NCBI GenBank assembly: GCA_003565105.1
Contig: PXDG01000053.1
Location: 1 to 10,776, forward strand
Source: Parcubacteria group bacterium
GTDB lineage: Bacteria > Patescibacteriota > Minisyncoccia > SW-4-49-11
Reading direction: 5' to 3'
DNA length: 10,776 bases
The notes under the pieces are model-generated. The model saw nothing but the letters and a program-made list of their open reading frames with translations. It made no database searches and was not told where the DNA came from. The position numbers were made by a program, and so were the translations under genes. This document shows, one piece after another, positions 1-5,798 of the stretch (position 1 is its first letter; each line of letters opens with the position of its first letter).

Positions 1-902
1 GCGGATTCTCCTTGATAACTACTAAATCCCCCTCCGACTATCACCTTCCCATCTTCCTGGATACTCGTGGTCAAAACACTACCATTAAACCCTGAACCTG
101 TATTAAAGCTACTATCCCTGCTCCCATCACTATTTAATCGCACTATATAATTCACAGATTCTCCTTGATAACTACTAAATCCCCCTCCGACTATCACCTT
201 CCCATCTTCCTGGATACTCGTGGTCCAAACACTACCATTAAACCCTGAACCTGTATTAAAGCTGGTATCTCGACTCCCATTACTATTCAGTCGTATTATT
301 CTGTTCACTTCTTGAATTCCATAATATATAAACCTACCTCCTATTATGACCTTTCCATCACTTTGAATCGCTGTGGTATAAACGTTATGATCAACCCCTA
401 CTGATGGCAGGACATCAAAGCTCGGATCTCTGTCCCCAGAAGCTAGTATTACCTCTGGATCTTCAGATGATGCTGGAGGATTGGTAGCGACTGGATTTAC
501 TTCAGCGCCTGGTGCATTCAAGCTTACCTGTCCGTTCTCAGGATTAATAGCTACCTGATAATTTCCTCCATTCGGGTCAGTCGGTATTTGGCTCAAATAA
601 CTTGGAATTAATAGGGAAAGATCTGTACAATCATCAATGTCAGGATCTTGTCCTTGTCCACAAATATCTTGATACGTTCCACTAAAGGCTCCTGGATAAC
701 TTCCTTCTCTCAAAAAATACTGCTCAATAGCCATATCCAGGGCGGTTAGGTCATCTTGCCTCTGACGATCACGCACAAGGCCTAACTGTCTCTGTGGATT
801 AATTGCTATGATTACTATGGCAGCTAAAATCCCTATAGCGGCAACTACTAAAAGCACCTCCAGTAGGGTAAAAGCTTTGGGTCTTGGCTGTTGGTTTTTC
901 AT
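1..902 (-). CDS. Type IV prepilin-like protein with C-terminal delta-60-type repeats (partial, 3' end off window)
   Basis: About 300 codons are visible; the gene runs off the left edge. The N-terminus is a class III (prepilin) signal: a basic leader MKNQQPRPKA, then FTLLEVLLVVAAIGILAAIV. Cleavage is expected after Ala10, leaving Phe at +1 and Glu at +5, followed by one hydrophobic helix. Residues about 34-145 resemble the globular part of CPR pilins and pseudopilins (NPQRQLG, RDRQRQDDL, a Cys pair). After a Pro/Asn/Ser-rich linker come three repeats of 51-53 residues (about 159-211, 212-262, 263 to the edge) with the pattern D-x-S-F-N-x-G, Q-x-DGKVIVGG-x-F, VRLN-x-DGS. That is the delta-60 repeat, thought to form beta-propeller blades. 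It is probably exported and displayed on a pilus or pseudopilus. The ATG at 902 fits the leader. The upstream Shine-Dalgarno is weak, but a strong promoter lies about 20 bases further up. Prepilin call is firm; function of the repeats is unknown. Confidence 0.87.
   Translation of the reverse strand, partial: MKNQQPRPKAFTLLEVLLVVAAIGILAAIVIIAINPQRQLGLVRDRQRQDDLTALDMAIEQYFLREGSYPGAFSGTYQDICGQGQDPDIDDCTDLSLLIPSYLSQIPTDPNGGNYQVAINPENGQVSLNAPGAEVNPVATNPPASSEDPEVILASGDRDPSFDVLPSVGVDHNVYTTAIQSDGKVIIGGRFIYYGIQEVNRIIRLNSNGSRDTSFNTGSGFNGSVWTTSIQEDGKVIVGGGFSSYQGESVNYIVRLNSDGSRDSSFNTGSGFNGSVLTTSIQEDGKVIVGGGFSSYQGES
4..309 (-). repeat. Tandem 153-bp coding repeats (two near-identical copies)
   Basis: Copies at 4-156 and 157-309 encode consecutive delta-60-type units of 51 residues. 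The stretch 4-110 matches 157-263 with a single difference (A versus C in the codon for Leu/Trp of SV(L/W)TTS). The remaining third of each unit has diverged, and the next unit inward (310 to about 468) is only recognisable at protein level. This uneven identity suggests recent duplication or gene conversion at the distal end. Confidence 0.85.
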
Positions 903-929
903 TAATATTTTCTTTATTAGTATACTAGA

Positions 930-958
930 ATAATAATATGTTTATATCTTTTTGTCAA
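930..958 (-). promoter_or_regulatory. Sigma-70-type promoter of the prepilin gene
   Basis: On the minus strand there is a perfect -35 TTGACA (953-958), a 17-bp spacer and a -10 TATTAT (930-935, five of six matches). Transcription would start near 923, giving a leader of about 20 nt before the ATG at 902. Confidence 0.75.
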
Positions 959-995
959 AAAAGTGTACGCATTTTCCTAAGCCTCGATTTATCCC

Positions 996-1029
996 AAAAG
1001 AAAACAGGAAGGAGATATCTTCTTCCTGT
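996..1029 (-). terminator. Intrinsic terminator after the small membrane protein gene
   Basis: On the minus strand ACAGGAAG (1029-1022) pairs perfectly with CTTCCTGT (1011-1004) around a 10-nt loop and is followed by TTTCTTTT. It lies 10 bases past the stop of the 1039-1359 gene and separates it from the prepilin promoter. Confidence 0.75.
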
Positions 1030-1038
1030 ACAATACTC

Positions 1039-1359
1039 CTATTTTTGATGGATATTGAGTGTTTTGCAGATATTTTCAATCAATAGAGTGACACTGTACC
1101 CTATAATGGTCAGTATGGCAATCATTATAACGGGGAGACTAAGAAAAAAAATCATACGCATCCCCAATAGTGAGCCAACCACAGCTATCACTACATATAT
1201 CCCGTTCATCAAAATACCAATACTACCTCGTGATATAGAACTGCGAAACCAGATCATAGCCAAGACGATACTGAGCATCACAATAAAGCCATCAGGCCCC
1301 AATAGAATGAGACACAACGTATTGATAAACAAGCCAAGCAACACTTGAATATAGTTCAC
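1039..1359 (-). CDS. Small hydrophobic membrane protein, function unknown
   Basis: A 106-residue protein made almost wholly of hydrophobic segments: roughly residues 3-20, 23-36, 50-66 and 71-97, with basic residues between (FRSSISRG) and a short polar tail. It is probably a three- to four-pass inner-membrane protein. I prefer the GTG at 1359 as start: GGAGG (1370-1366) lies six bases upstream, the best Shine-Dalgarno in the window, and falls inside the coding region if the ATG at 1395 is used. The alternative start adds 12 polar residues. It ends in TAG and is followed by an intrinsic terminator, so it is probably monocistronic. A plus-strand ORF covering the same bases lacks a ribosome site and is treated as a shadow. 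I recognise no family. Confidence 0.65.
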   Translation of the reverse strand: MNYIQVLLGLFINTLCLILLGPDGFIVMLSIVLAMIWFRSSISRGSIGILMNGIYVVIAVVGSLLGMRMIFFLSLPVIMIAILTIIGYSVTLLIENICKTLNIHQK

Positions 1360-1445
1360 ACAAATCCTCCATTCAGTACCACTATACAATATCATAATTT
1401 TATTTTACCTGCTACAATCCATAGTGGTGGTCAGTCCCCATCAAC

Positions 1446-1474
1446 TTGACAATACAAATAATAATCTATATAGT
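1446..1474 (+). promoter_or_regulatory. Near-consensus promoter upstream of the terminator hairpin and CFA remnant
   Basis: Perfect -35 TTGACA (1446-1451), 17-bp spacer, -10 TATAGT (1469-1474, five of six). The predicted start is near 1481, only about 20 bases before a strong terminator hairpin. Confidence 0.7.
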
Positions 1475-1480
1475 ATACCT

Positions 1481-1533
1481 ACACTTACTAAGTAAACTTC
1501 CAAGCATCAGACACCCCCTGTCTGATGCTTTTC
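1481..1533 (+). ncRNA. Candidate ~50-nt transcript: promoter followed at once by a terminator
   Basis: Transcription from the near-consensus promoter would meet a perfect hairpin after about 20 nt. The predicted RNA is a short unpaired 5' stretch plus the hairpin and U-tract. No start codon lies before the hairpin, so it would be non-coding. It may be a free small RNA, or the attenuator leader of the gene that once followed. Evidence is only sequence signals. Confidence 0.4.
1502..1533 (+). terminator. Perfect 12-bp intrinsic terminator hairpin
   Basis: AAGCATCAGACA (1502-1513) pairs without mismatch with TGTCTGATGCTT (1519-1530) around a CCCCC loop, followed by TTC after the paired Ts. The T-tract is on the plus strand, so it stops rightward transcription. 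The first ATG of the following CFA-like frame (1525) lies inside its 3' arm. Confidence 0.75.
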
Positions 1534-2014
1534 TATCTATATCTCAAACTACCTATCCTAGGGCTGGGTTATAGTAAAAAAATGGTTCTAAATTGGATAT
1601 CACGTAACGTGGTAAACTTCCAAAAATTGAGACCATTGTATTACGCAGATAGCCACTACAATCGCAGCAATGATTTATTCCAACAAATGTTGGGTGAAAC
1701 ATTTGCCTATAGCAGTGGGTATTGAAAAGATATACCTCACTCTTCTGATAATTTAGCTAAAGCTCAACGAGCTAAATTCGAACTTATCAGAAAAAAACTC
1801 AACCTCAAAGCTGGTGACGTCATCATTAACTTTGGATCAGGGTGGGGCTCCTTAGAGAAGTATTTGGAACCATACGGAATTATCTGTATTGGAATTAATA
1901 TTTCTGTCAAACAACTTAAGTTCAGCCGAAATGCATTCCAAGAATCAGAAAATATTCACTTTATTGAAGATAATCTGCTTTTGAGCAGTGATCCGTATCA
2001 TCTTAAAGAGAGGC
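1525..2014 (+). pseudogene. Cyclopropane-fatty-acyl-phospholipid synthase-like methyltransferase remnant
   Basis: One frame, read through a TGA at 1723-1725, matches the N-terminal half of the CFA synthase family. It shows LRPLYY, then HYNRSNDLFQQML-x-x-TFAYSSGY (family: HYDxGNDfFxxfL, tYSxGYf/w), then AQRAKFELIRKKLNLKAGD, then the SAM-binding glycine motif as FGSGWGS (usually GCGWG, so Cys to Ser), then ISVKQLKFSR. An intact enzyme would add a methylene group from S-adenosylmethionine to unsaturated lipid chains. The TGA replaces an aromatic codon; TGG to TGA is one transition. Similarity ends near 1974; the rest of the SAM fold and the catalytic C-terminal half are missing, and the frame runs on to TAG at 2086-2088 inside the cyclophilin gene. 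The N-terminus also looks short. The single nonsense codon plus the missing 3' part make it a dead gene. Confidence 0.75.
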
Positions 2015-2677
2015 TTATTCTCGAACAATTTCAACAGATTCAATACGAATATCTTCAAGTGGCATATCTCGGGCATCAGTATCAGTAGTTCCGATTTCTT
2101 CAACAATATCCATCCCACCAACTACCTGACCAACATTAGTATGAGCTCCGTCGAGCCAGGGTGTTTCCTCAGCAGTTACGATAAAGAATTGTGAACCATT
2201 GGTATTTGGGCCAGAATTTGCCATAGCAAAGCTTCCTGATACAAGTGGTTGATCATTAAATTCATCTTCAAATTCAAATCCAGGTCCACCAGTACCAAAT
2301 CGAGCTCGGTTAGCATCATTCTTTGAAAGAGGATCTCCTCCTTGAATCATAAAGTCTTCAATCACTCGATGAAAAAGAGTTCCTTCATAAAGGCCTTCAC
2401 GAGCAAAATCTAAAATATTTCCTACTGTCACTGGGGATAAATCAGCAAAAAGTTCAATAGTAATGTCTCCTTTCGAAGTTTTCATCGTAATAATTGGTCG
2501 TTCGGTGGTCGGTATTGATTGTTCCATAATGGGTTTTTCAGTTTGACGAGTAATATCAGTGAATTGGGCATCGAGTATTTGTCTCTCTCCTTCCTGTACA
2601 AAGGTACGTGATACGAGAGAGCTTATTCCAAAGACAAAGAGAGTCAGTCCAAGGAAGAGGTAAATATATTGTTTCAT
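2015..2677 (-). CDS. Membrane-anchored cyclophilin-type peptidyl-prolyl cis-trans isomerase
   Basis: This 220-residue enzyme catalyses cis-trans isomerisation of peptidyl-proline bonds. Residues about 4-23 form a hydrophobic anchor or signal; a charged linker (about 24-60) follows, and the cyclophilin domain fills 61-218, so it acts outside the membrane as a folding helper. Active-site residues are in place: FHRVIEDFMIQGGDP with Arg104, Phe109 and Gln112; MANSGPNTNGSQFFI with Gln163 and Phe165; WLDGAHT with Trp174 (the cyclosporin-contact Trp) and His179. No Cys near the anchor suggests it is not a lipoprotein. The start at 2677 is the only one that keeps the anchor; no Shine-Dalgarno is seen. 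It ends TAA against the CFA remnant, with no clear terminator, and is divergent from the antiporter gene. Several family names exist (ppiA/ppiB-like), so no symbol is given. Confidence 0.95.
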   Translation of the reverse strand: MKQYIYLFLGLTLFVFGISSLVSRTFVQEGERQILDAQFTDITRQTEKPIMEQSIPTTERPIITMKTSKGDITIELFADLSPVTVGNILDFAREGLYEGTLFHRVIEDFMIQGGDPLSKNDANRARFGTGGPGFEFEDEFNDQPLVSGSFAMANSGPNTNGSQFFIVTAEETPWLDGAHTNVGQVVGGMDIVEEIGTTDTDARDMPLEDIRIESVEIVRE

Positions 2678-2700
2678 AATGTGTATATATTCGTATTAAT

Positions 2701-2729
2701 TCGACATTTATCTCTTTTATAGGTACAAT
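2701..2729 (+). promoter_or_regulatory. Promoter of the antiporter gene
   Basis: -35 TCGACA (2701-2706, five of six), 17-bp spacer, -10 TACAAT (2724-2729, five of six). Start near 2736, leaving about 50 nt of leader. Confidence 0.55.
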
Positions 2730-2733
2730 GTAA

Positions 2734-2746
2734 ATATACCGTATAT
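2734..2746. promoter_or_regulatory. Candidate operator: palindrome between two interlocked promoters
   Basis: ATATAC-C-GTATAT is a perfect 6+1+6 inverted repeat. It lies between the -10 boxes of the divergent cyclophilin and antiporter promoters and covers both predicted start points. AT-rich palindromes of this size also arise by chance. Confidence 0.25.
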
Positions 2747-2753
2747 GTTATTT

Positions 2754-2782
2754 AGTATATCGCAAAATCAAAAACCTGACAA
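2754..2782 (-). promoter_or_regulatory. Promoter of the cyclophilin gene
   Basis: Minus-strand -35 TTGTCA (2777-2782, five of six), 17-bp spacer, -10 TATACT (2754-2759, five of six). Start near 2747, leader about 70 nt. It lies to the right of the antiporter promoter, so the two units overlap at their 5' ends. Confidence 0.55.
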
Positions 2783-2785
2783 CAT

Positions 2786-4012
2786 ATGACATCTTCTCCA
2801 TTCCTATCCTTCTTCATTGTATTACTTGCGGCTCTAATAGTCACTCAACTTTTTCAACGAATGAAAATCCCTTGGGTCGTCTCACTGATCATTGGTGGAG
2901 TGATTATTGGTCCCTATGGTCTTGGTATATTCGAACCAGATACGACAATTACTTTTTTTTCTAACATTGGTCTCATTTTTCTTATGTTTATGGCGGGGAC
3001 AGAAACTCAGCTATCACATATGAAAGGATTGAAAAAAGAAATTATTTTAGTCGGTTTTTTTATTGCAATACTTCCCTTTCTTTCTGGAGTACTCCTTCTC
3101 AGAATCTTTCAGTATCCTTGGCAAACCGCCATCTTACTCGGAATTGTATTTATGTCTTCAGCTGTAGCTTTATTAGTACCGATGCTTCAAGAAAAAAATA
3201 TTCTTGGAAGCGATTTAGGAAAAATACTGATTTCTGCAACTATGATTGTTGATGCGATTAGTCTAATACTTCTCTCCGTCTTTCTTCAAATTGTTCAACA
3301 AGATATCAGTATCATTCAACTCATTTCTTATCCTCTCTTTATTATTATCCTTTCATTTGCCGCCTGGATTATACCCCAATTAAAATGGCTTATATTTGAT
3401 GGGAATGAACCAAACAACTCCCCAGATTTATTTGAAAAAGAGCTTCGATTTATTATTTTGACCTTAGTCGGTTTTGTAGTACTTTTTGAAGTAGCAGGGA
3501 TTCATACTATTATTGCTGGTTTTTTTGCGGGAATGGTACTTTCTCAAATATCACGGAACGATTTACTCAAAGCAAAGCTCCATGCGATTAGTTACGGCTT
3601 TTTTGTTCCTGTATTTTTTGTTACTATTGGATCCGATATTGATCTCCGTATCTTCATTTCAGATATACAAACCATTGTCATTAGTTTAGCTATTATTATC
3701 AGTCTTATTGCCTCTAAAGTGCTTGGAGCTTGGATAGCAGGAAGAGCTATTCACCTTACAAATAAACAAAGTTTGTTCCTTGGATTTGCTTCTATTCCCC
3801 AATTATCGACTTCTCTAGCGGTAGCTATTCTAGGATTTAATCAAGGAATTCTTGATCAACAATTGCTTTCGGCAATTGTTGCTCTCAGTGTTGTTACCAG
3901 TATAATTGCTCCACTCATCATCAATCACTGGGCTACCGACGTCGTCCCTCAACAACTTGAATTTGAAAGTATTCCAGAAAATGATGATAATCATCAACAA
4001 AAACTATTATAA
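2786..4012 (+). CDS. CPA2-family cation:proton antiporter (KefB/NapA type, transmembrane domain only)
   Basis: A 408-residue inner-membrane protein with about 12 hydrophobic segments, exchanging monovalent cations (Na+ or K+) for protons. Family marks: GGVIIGPYGLG (37-47), IGLIFLMFMAGTE (61-73), the ion-site helix SATMIVDAISL (150-160), and GFFVPVFFVTIG in the late helices. The catalytic Asp is Asp156. The residue before it is Val155, where electrogenic members have a second Asp. Lys311 in SKVLGAW matches the conserved TM10 lysine region. There is no C-terminal TrkA-N/RCK nucleotide-binding domain, so it lacks the gating part of full KefB/KefC. The start at 2786 places the first membrane helix at residue 6; no Shine-Dalgarno is visible. 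It ends TAA 21 bp from the convergent clcA stop, with no clear terminator between. Substrate is not readable from the sequence. Confidence 0.92.
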   Translation: MTSSPFLSFFIVLLAALIVTQLFQRMKIPWVVSLIIGGVIIGPYGLGIFEPDTTITFFSNIGLIFLMFMAGTETQLSHMKGLKKEIILVGFFIAILPFLSGVLLLRIFQYPWQTAILLGIVFMSSAVALLVPMLQEKNILGSDLGKILISATMIVDAISLILLSVFLQIVQQDISIIQLISYPLFIIILSFAAWIIPQLKWLIFDGNEPNNSPDLFEKELRFIILTLVGFVVLFEVAGIHTIIAGFFAGMVLSQISRNDLLKAKLHAISYGFFVPVFFVTIGSDIDLRIFISDIQTIVISLAIIISLIASKVLGAWIAGRAIHLTNKQSLFLGFASIPQLSTSLAVAILGFNQGILDQQLLSAIVALSVVTSIIAPLIINHWATDVVPQQLEFESIPENDDNHQQKLL

Positions 4013-4033
4013 TAACTATCTTTTGGAAAAATC

Positions 4034-5377
4034 CTAATGAAAATCTTTCGTACGAATGTGTCTCCGATACAATTTTTCAGTATAGACACTTCTTGTATGA
4101 CTCTTCTTTGTAATCAAATAACTCACCAAACAAGCTAATCCTATAGGGATAGCAATATCCCATGACTGAGTTAACTCCATAATAATAATTGTAGCTGTCC
4201 AGGGGGCATGAGCGGCCGCAGCAAATACTGCTCCAATCCCAACAACTGCATAGGCGGAACTACCAGCTACCAAATTCGGAAAAAGCATTTGAAGAACTCC
4301 TCCAAATGCCCCTCCCAACATAGCTCCTAAATATAATGCAGGAGCAAAAACCCCTCCTGATCCACCACTCCCTAAAGTCAAACTGGTAGCAAGAAGATTT
4401 GCTACCAATAACGTAATGAGTAGTAACGGAAAGACGGACTCATTTAATACTTGCCCTATCGTAGCATAAAAGGAAAATCCTAATACTTGAGGAAATCCAA
4501 GAGCGATACACCCTACCAATAAGCCTCCTAATCCTGGCTTGATTACTTCAGGAATAGGTAAATCCATAAAGATATCTTCTGTAGCGTACAATAAATGAAT
4601 ATATACTGCTCCGACCACAGCGGCCAGTACTCCTAAAAGGATATATAACCCAAACTCCCAAAAGCTGACAATTTCAAAGGGGGGAATTCGAAAAATACTA
4701 GATCGAATACCTCCGCGAGGGAAACTAATAATACTATTCGCAAACACAGTACCAACCATAGAGGATACGAATAAGATTCCCAGATATCGTTTTTTAATTT
4801 TAGGGAACAAGACCTCCCAAGCAAAAATAACTCCTGCAAATGGAGCATTAAAAGTGGCACCTATCCCCGCAGAAGCTCCCGCAGCTAACAAGACCTTTAC
4901 GTATTCAGGACGAAGACGAAATGCCTGACCTAATGACGAACCAAGAGCTGCTCCTATCTGGACAATGGGCCCTTCTCGCCCCGTTGATCCACCAGAAGCG
5001 ATAGTAAGAGCAGATAACAGTGCTTTCGTAGGAGCAACCATTAACCGCATTTTTCCATTCTTTTTTACAAAGGCTTCCATTACTTCAGGGACACCATGTC
5101 CTTGAACTTCTGGGAATTTTCCAAAATAAACAATACCCCCTATAAGTAATCCCCCCAAGGTAGGAATACTCAGTAACAACCACCCTGGAATTGTAGTTAT
5201 CACTTCAGAAATAGAATCATTTGGATATATCTGGTAGAAACCTATCATCAATATCTGAATTGCCCCTCGGAAGAGCAAAGCCCCAATCCCCCCACCAACT
5301 CCCGTCACAACTGCAAGAAAAAACAATTGACTCCATGATACTGGTTCAAATCTACGAAAAAGACGGGGTATATCCAT
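4034..5377 (-). CDS. clcA: ClC-family chloride channel/transporter
   Basis: A 447-residue polytopic membrane protein of the voltage-gated ClC fold (usual core 400-470), moving chloride, often against protons. The three anion-binding motifs are present in order: GHGVPEV (93-99, matching GSGIP), GREGPIVQ (133-140, gating Glu135) and GGVFAP (341-346); Tyr432 in SVYT matches the central tyrosine. At the internal proton-relay site, the E. coli pair Glu202-Glu203 reads Glu188-Val189 in NAPFAGVIFAWEV, so the second Glu is absent. This is usual in the GHGVPEV subgroup. No CBS domains follow, unlike many relatives. The start at 5377 fits the family N-terminus; no good Shine-Dalgarno, and only a weak promoter (TTGAGC, 15 bp, TAAAAT). 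It lies downstream of tRNA-Ala on the same strand, so read-through from the tRNA promoter is possible. Symbol used in the general family sense. Confidence 0.93.
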   Translation of the reverse strand: MDIPRLFRRFEPVSWSQLFFLAVVTGVGGGIGALLFRGAIQILMIGFYQIYPNDSISEVITTIPGWLLLSIPTLGGLLIGGIVYFGKFPEVQGHGVPEVMEAFVKKNGKMRLMVAPTKALLSALTIASGGSTGREGPIVQIGAALGSSLGQAFRLRPEYVKVLLAAGASAGIGATFNAPFAGVIFAWEVLFPKIKKRYLGILFVSSMVGTVFANSIISFPRGGIRSSIFRIPPFEIVSFWEFGLYILLGVLAAVVGAVYIHLLYATEDIFMDLPIPEVIKPGLGGLLVGCIALGFPQVLGFSFYATIGQVLNESVFPLLLITLLVANLLATSLTLGSGGSGGVFAPALYLGAMLGGAFGGVLQMLFPNLVAGSSAYAVVGIGAVFAAAAHAPWTATIIIMELTQSWDIAIPIGLACLVSYLITKKSHTRSVYTEKLYRRHIRTKDFH

Positions 5378-5434
5378 ACTACATTTTTGATTTTAACAAC
5401 AAGATTCTACGCTCAACATCTCGCTGTCGCTCGT

Positions 5435-5453
5435 GTGGACCGTACTGGGATCG
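5435..5453 (-). repeat. Second copy of the tRNA-Ala 3' end (att-like or decayed tRNA tail)
   Basis: The 19 bases CGATCCCAGTACGGTCCAC on the minus strand are identical to 5629-5611. They cover the end of the T loop, the 3' T stem, the 3' acceptor strand, the discriminator and one more base. The flanks on both sides differ. No D arm or anticodon arm accompanies this copy, so it is not a second tRNA gene. Confidence 0.8.
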
Positions 5454-5610
5454 CCTTCAGTCAATTTCCTGACGAAAATTGCTTCTGGCCGGACTCGCGG
5501 TGTTCGCCTTGTGCTTTGCACAAACTCACACATCGCTCCGTCTTCGATTCCAGCCGAAAGCCAATCAATTTGGCTTTCTACGGTTCACTTTATTCGTTTT
5601 ACTCATCACA
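5454..5610 (-). other. Non-coding interval with three hairpins between the tRNA tail copies
   Basis: No convincing gene is present. On the minus strand it holds GAAAGCCAA/TTGGCTTTC with a 5-nt loop, TTGTGC/GCACAA with an AAA loop, and CAATTTTC/GGAAATTG with a GTCA loop and one G-T pair. None is followed by a T-tract. It could be a structured leader before clcA, a processed tRNA trailer, or the scar of a small integrated element. Confidence 0.45.
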
Positions 5611-5611
5611 G

Positions 5612-5684
5612 TGGACCGTACTGGGATCGAACCAGCGACCTCATCCATGCCATGGATGCGCGCTACCAACTGCGCCAACGGCCC
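5612..5684 (-). tRNA. tRNA-Ala (anticodon GGC)
   Basis: A complete 73-nt cloverleaf reads on the minus strand. The acceptor GGGCCGT/ACGGTCC carries the G3-U70 wobble pair that is the identity mark of tRNA-Ala. The D stem is GCGC/GCGC, and the anticodon stem is CATCC/GGATG with loop ATGGCAT, so the anticodon is GGC. The variable loop is 5 nt, the T stem GCTGG/CCAGT and the T loop TTCGATC. The discriminator is A and CCA is not encoded, so it must be added after transcription. It reads GCC and GCU codons. The long protein frames crossing this region on the plus strand are artefacts of the tRNA sequence. Confidence 0.96.
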
Positions 5685-5695
5685 TATACAAATAT

Positions 5696-5724
5696 ATAAT
5701 ACCTTATTTCACTATGTATGGCAA
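5696..5724 (-). promoter_or_regulatory. Promoter of tRNA-Ala
   Basis: Minus-strand -35 TTGCCA (5719-5724, five of six), 17-bp spacer, -10 TATTAT (5696-5701, five of six). The start near 5689 is about 5 nt from the mature 5' end at 5684. Confidence 0.65.
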
Positions 5725-5767
5725 TAGTAAGGATAAACAAGCCTATTTCCTCCTCTCATACTTTATG

Positions 5768-5776
5768 TGGTATAAT
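5768..5776 (+). promoter_or_regulatory. Extended -10 promoter of the LiaF-like gene
   Basis: TGGTATAAT is a perfect extended -10 (TGnTATAAT). No -35 match lies 17 bp upstream. The start near 5783 leaves about 16 nt before ATG 5799, which excludes the longer frame beginning at 5718. Confidence 0.6.
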
Positions 5777-5798
5777 ACAAATAATTAAAATTACACTT

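Noticed and set aside
1..309. CRISPR-like or other non-coding tandem repeat
   Set aside because: The 153-bp unit is in frame, the frame is open across all copies, and the repeats match a known protein repeat pattern.
1055..1348. Plus-strand ORF opposite the small membrane protein gene
   Set aside because: No Shine-Dalgarno and low-complexity composition; the minus frame has a strong GGAGG site and clear membrane segments.
1723..1725. Evidence for a recoded UGA (Gly or Trp), as in Gracilibacteria or mollicutes
   Set aside because: The frame concerned is also truncated, and a TGA serves as the stop in the ATGA overlap before hsdR. No intact gene here needs TGA as sense.
1988..2194. Short plus-strand ORFs at the CFA remnant/cyclophilin junction
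   Set aside because: They run antisense into the well-conserved cyclophilin gene and match nothing.
5387..5788. Overlapping plus-strand reading frames across the tRNA region
   Set aside because: They are translations of the antisense of tRNA-Ala and its tail copy (peptides such as DRTGIEPATS are familiar spurious products) and have no ribosome sites.
5718..5798. N-terminal extension of the LiaF-like protein from ATG 5718
   Set aside because: A perfect extended -10 promoter lies inside the extension, and the extra residues do not fit the family, whose membrane segment begins just after ATG 5799.
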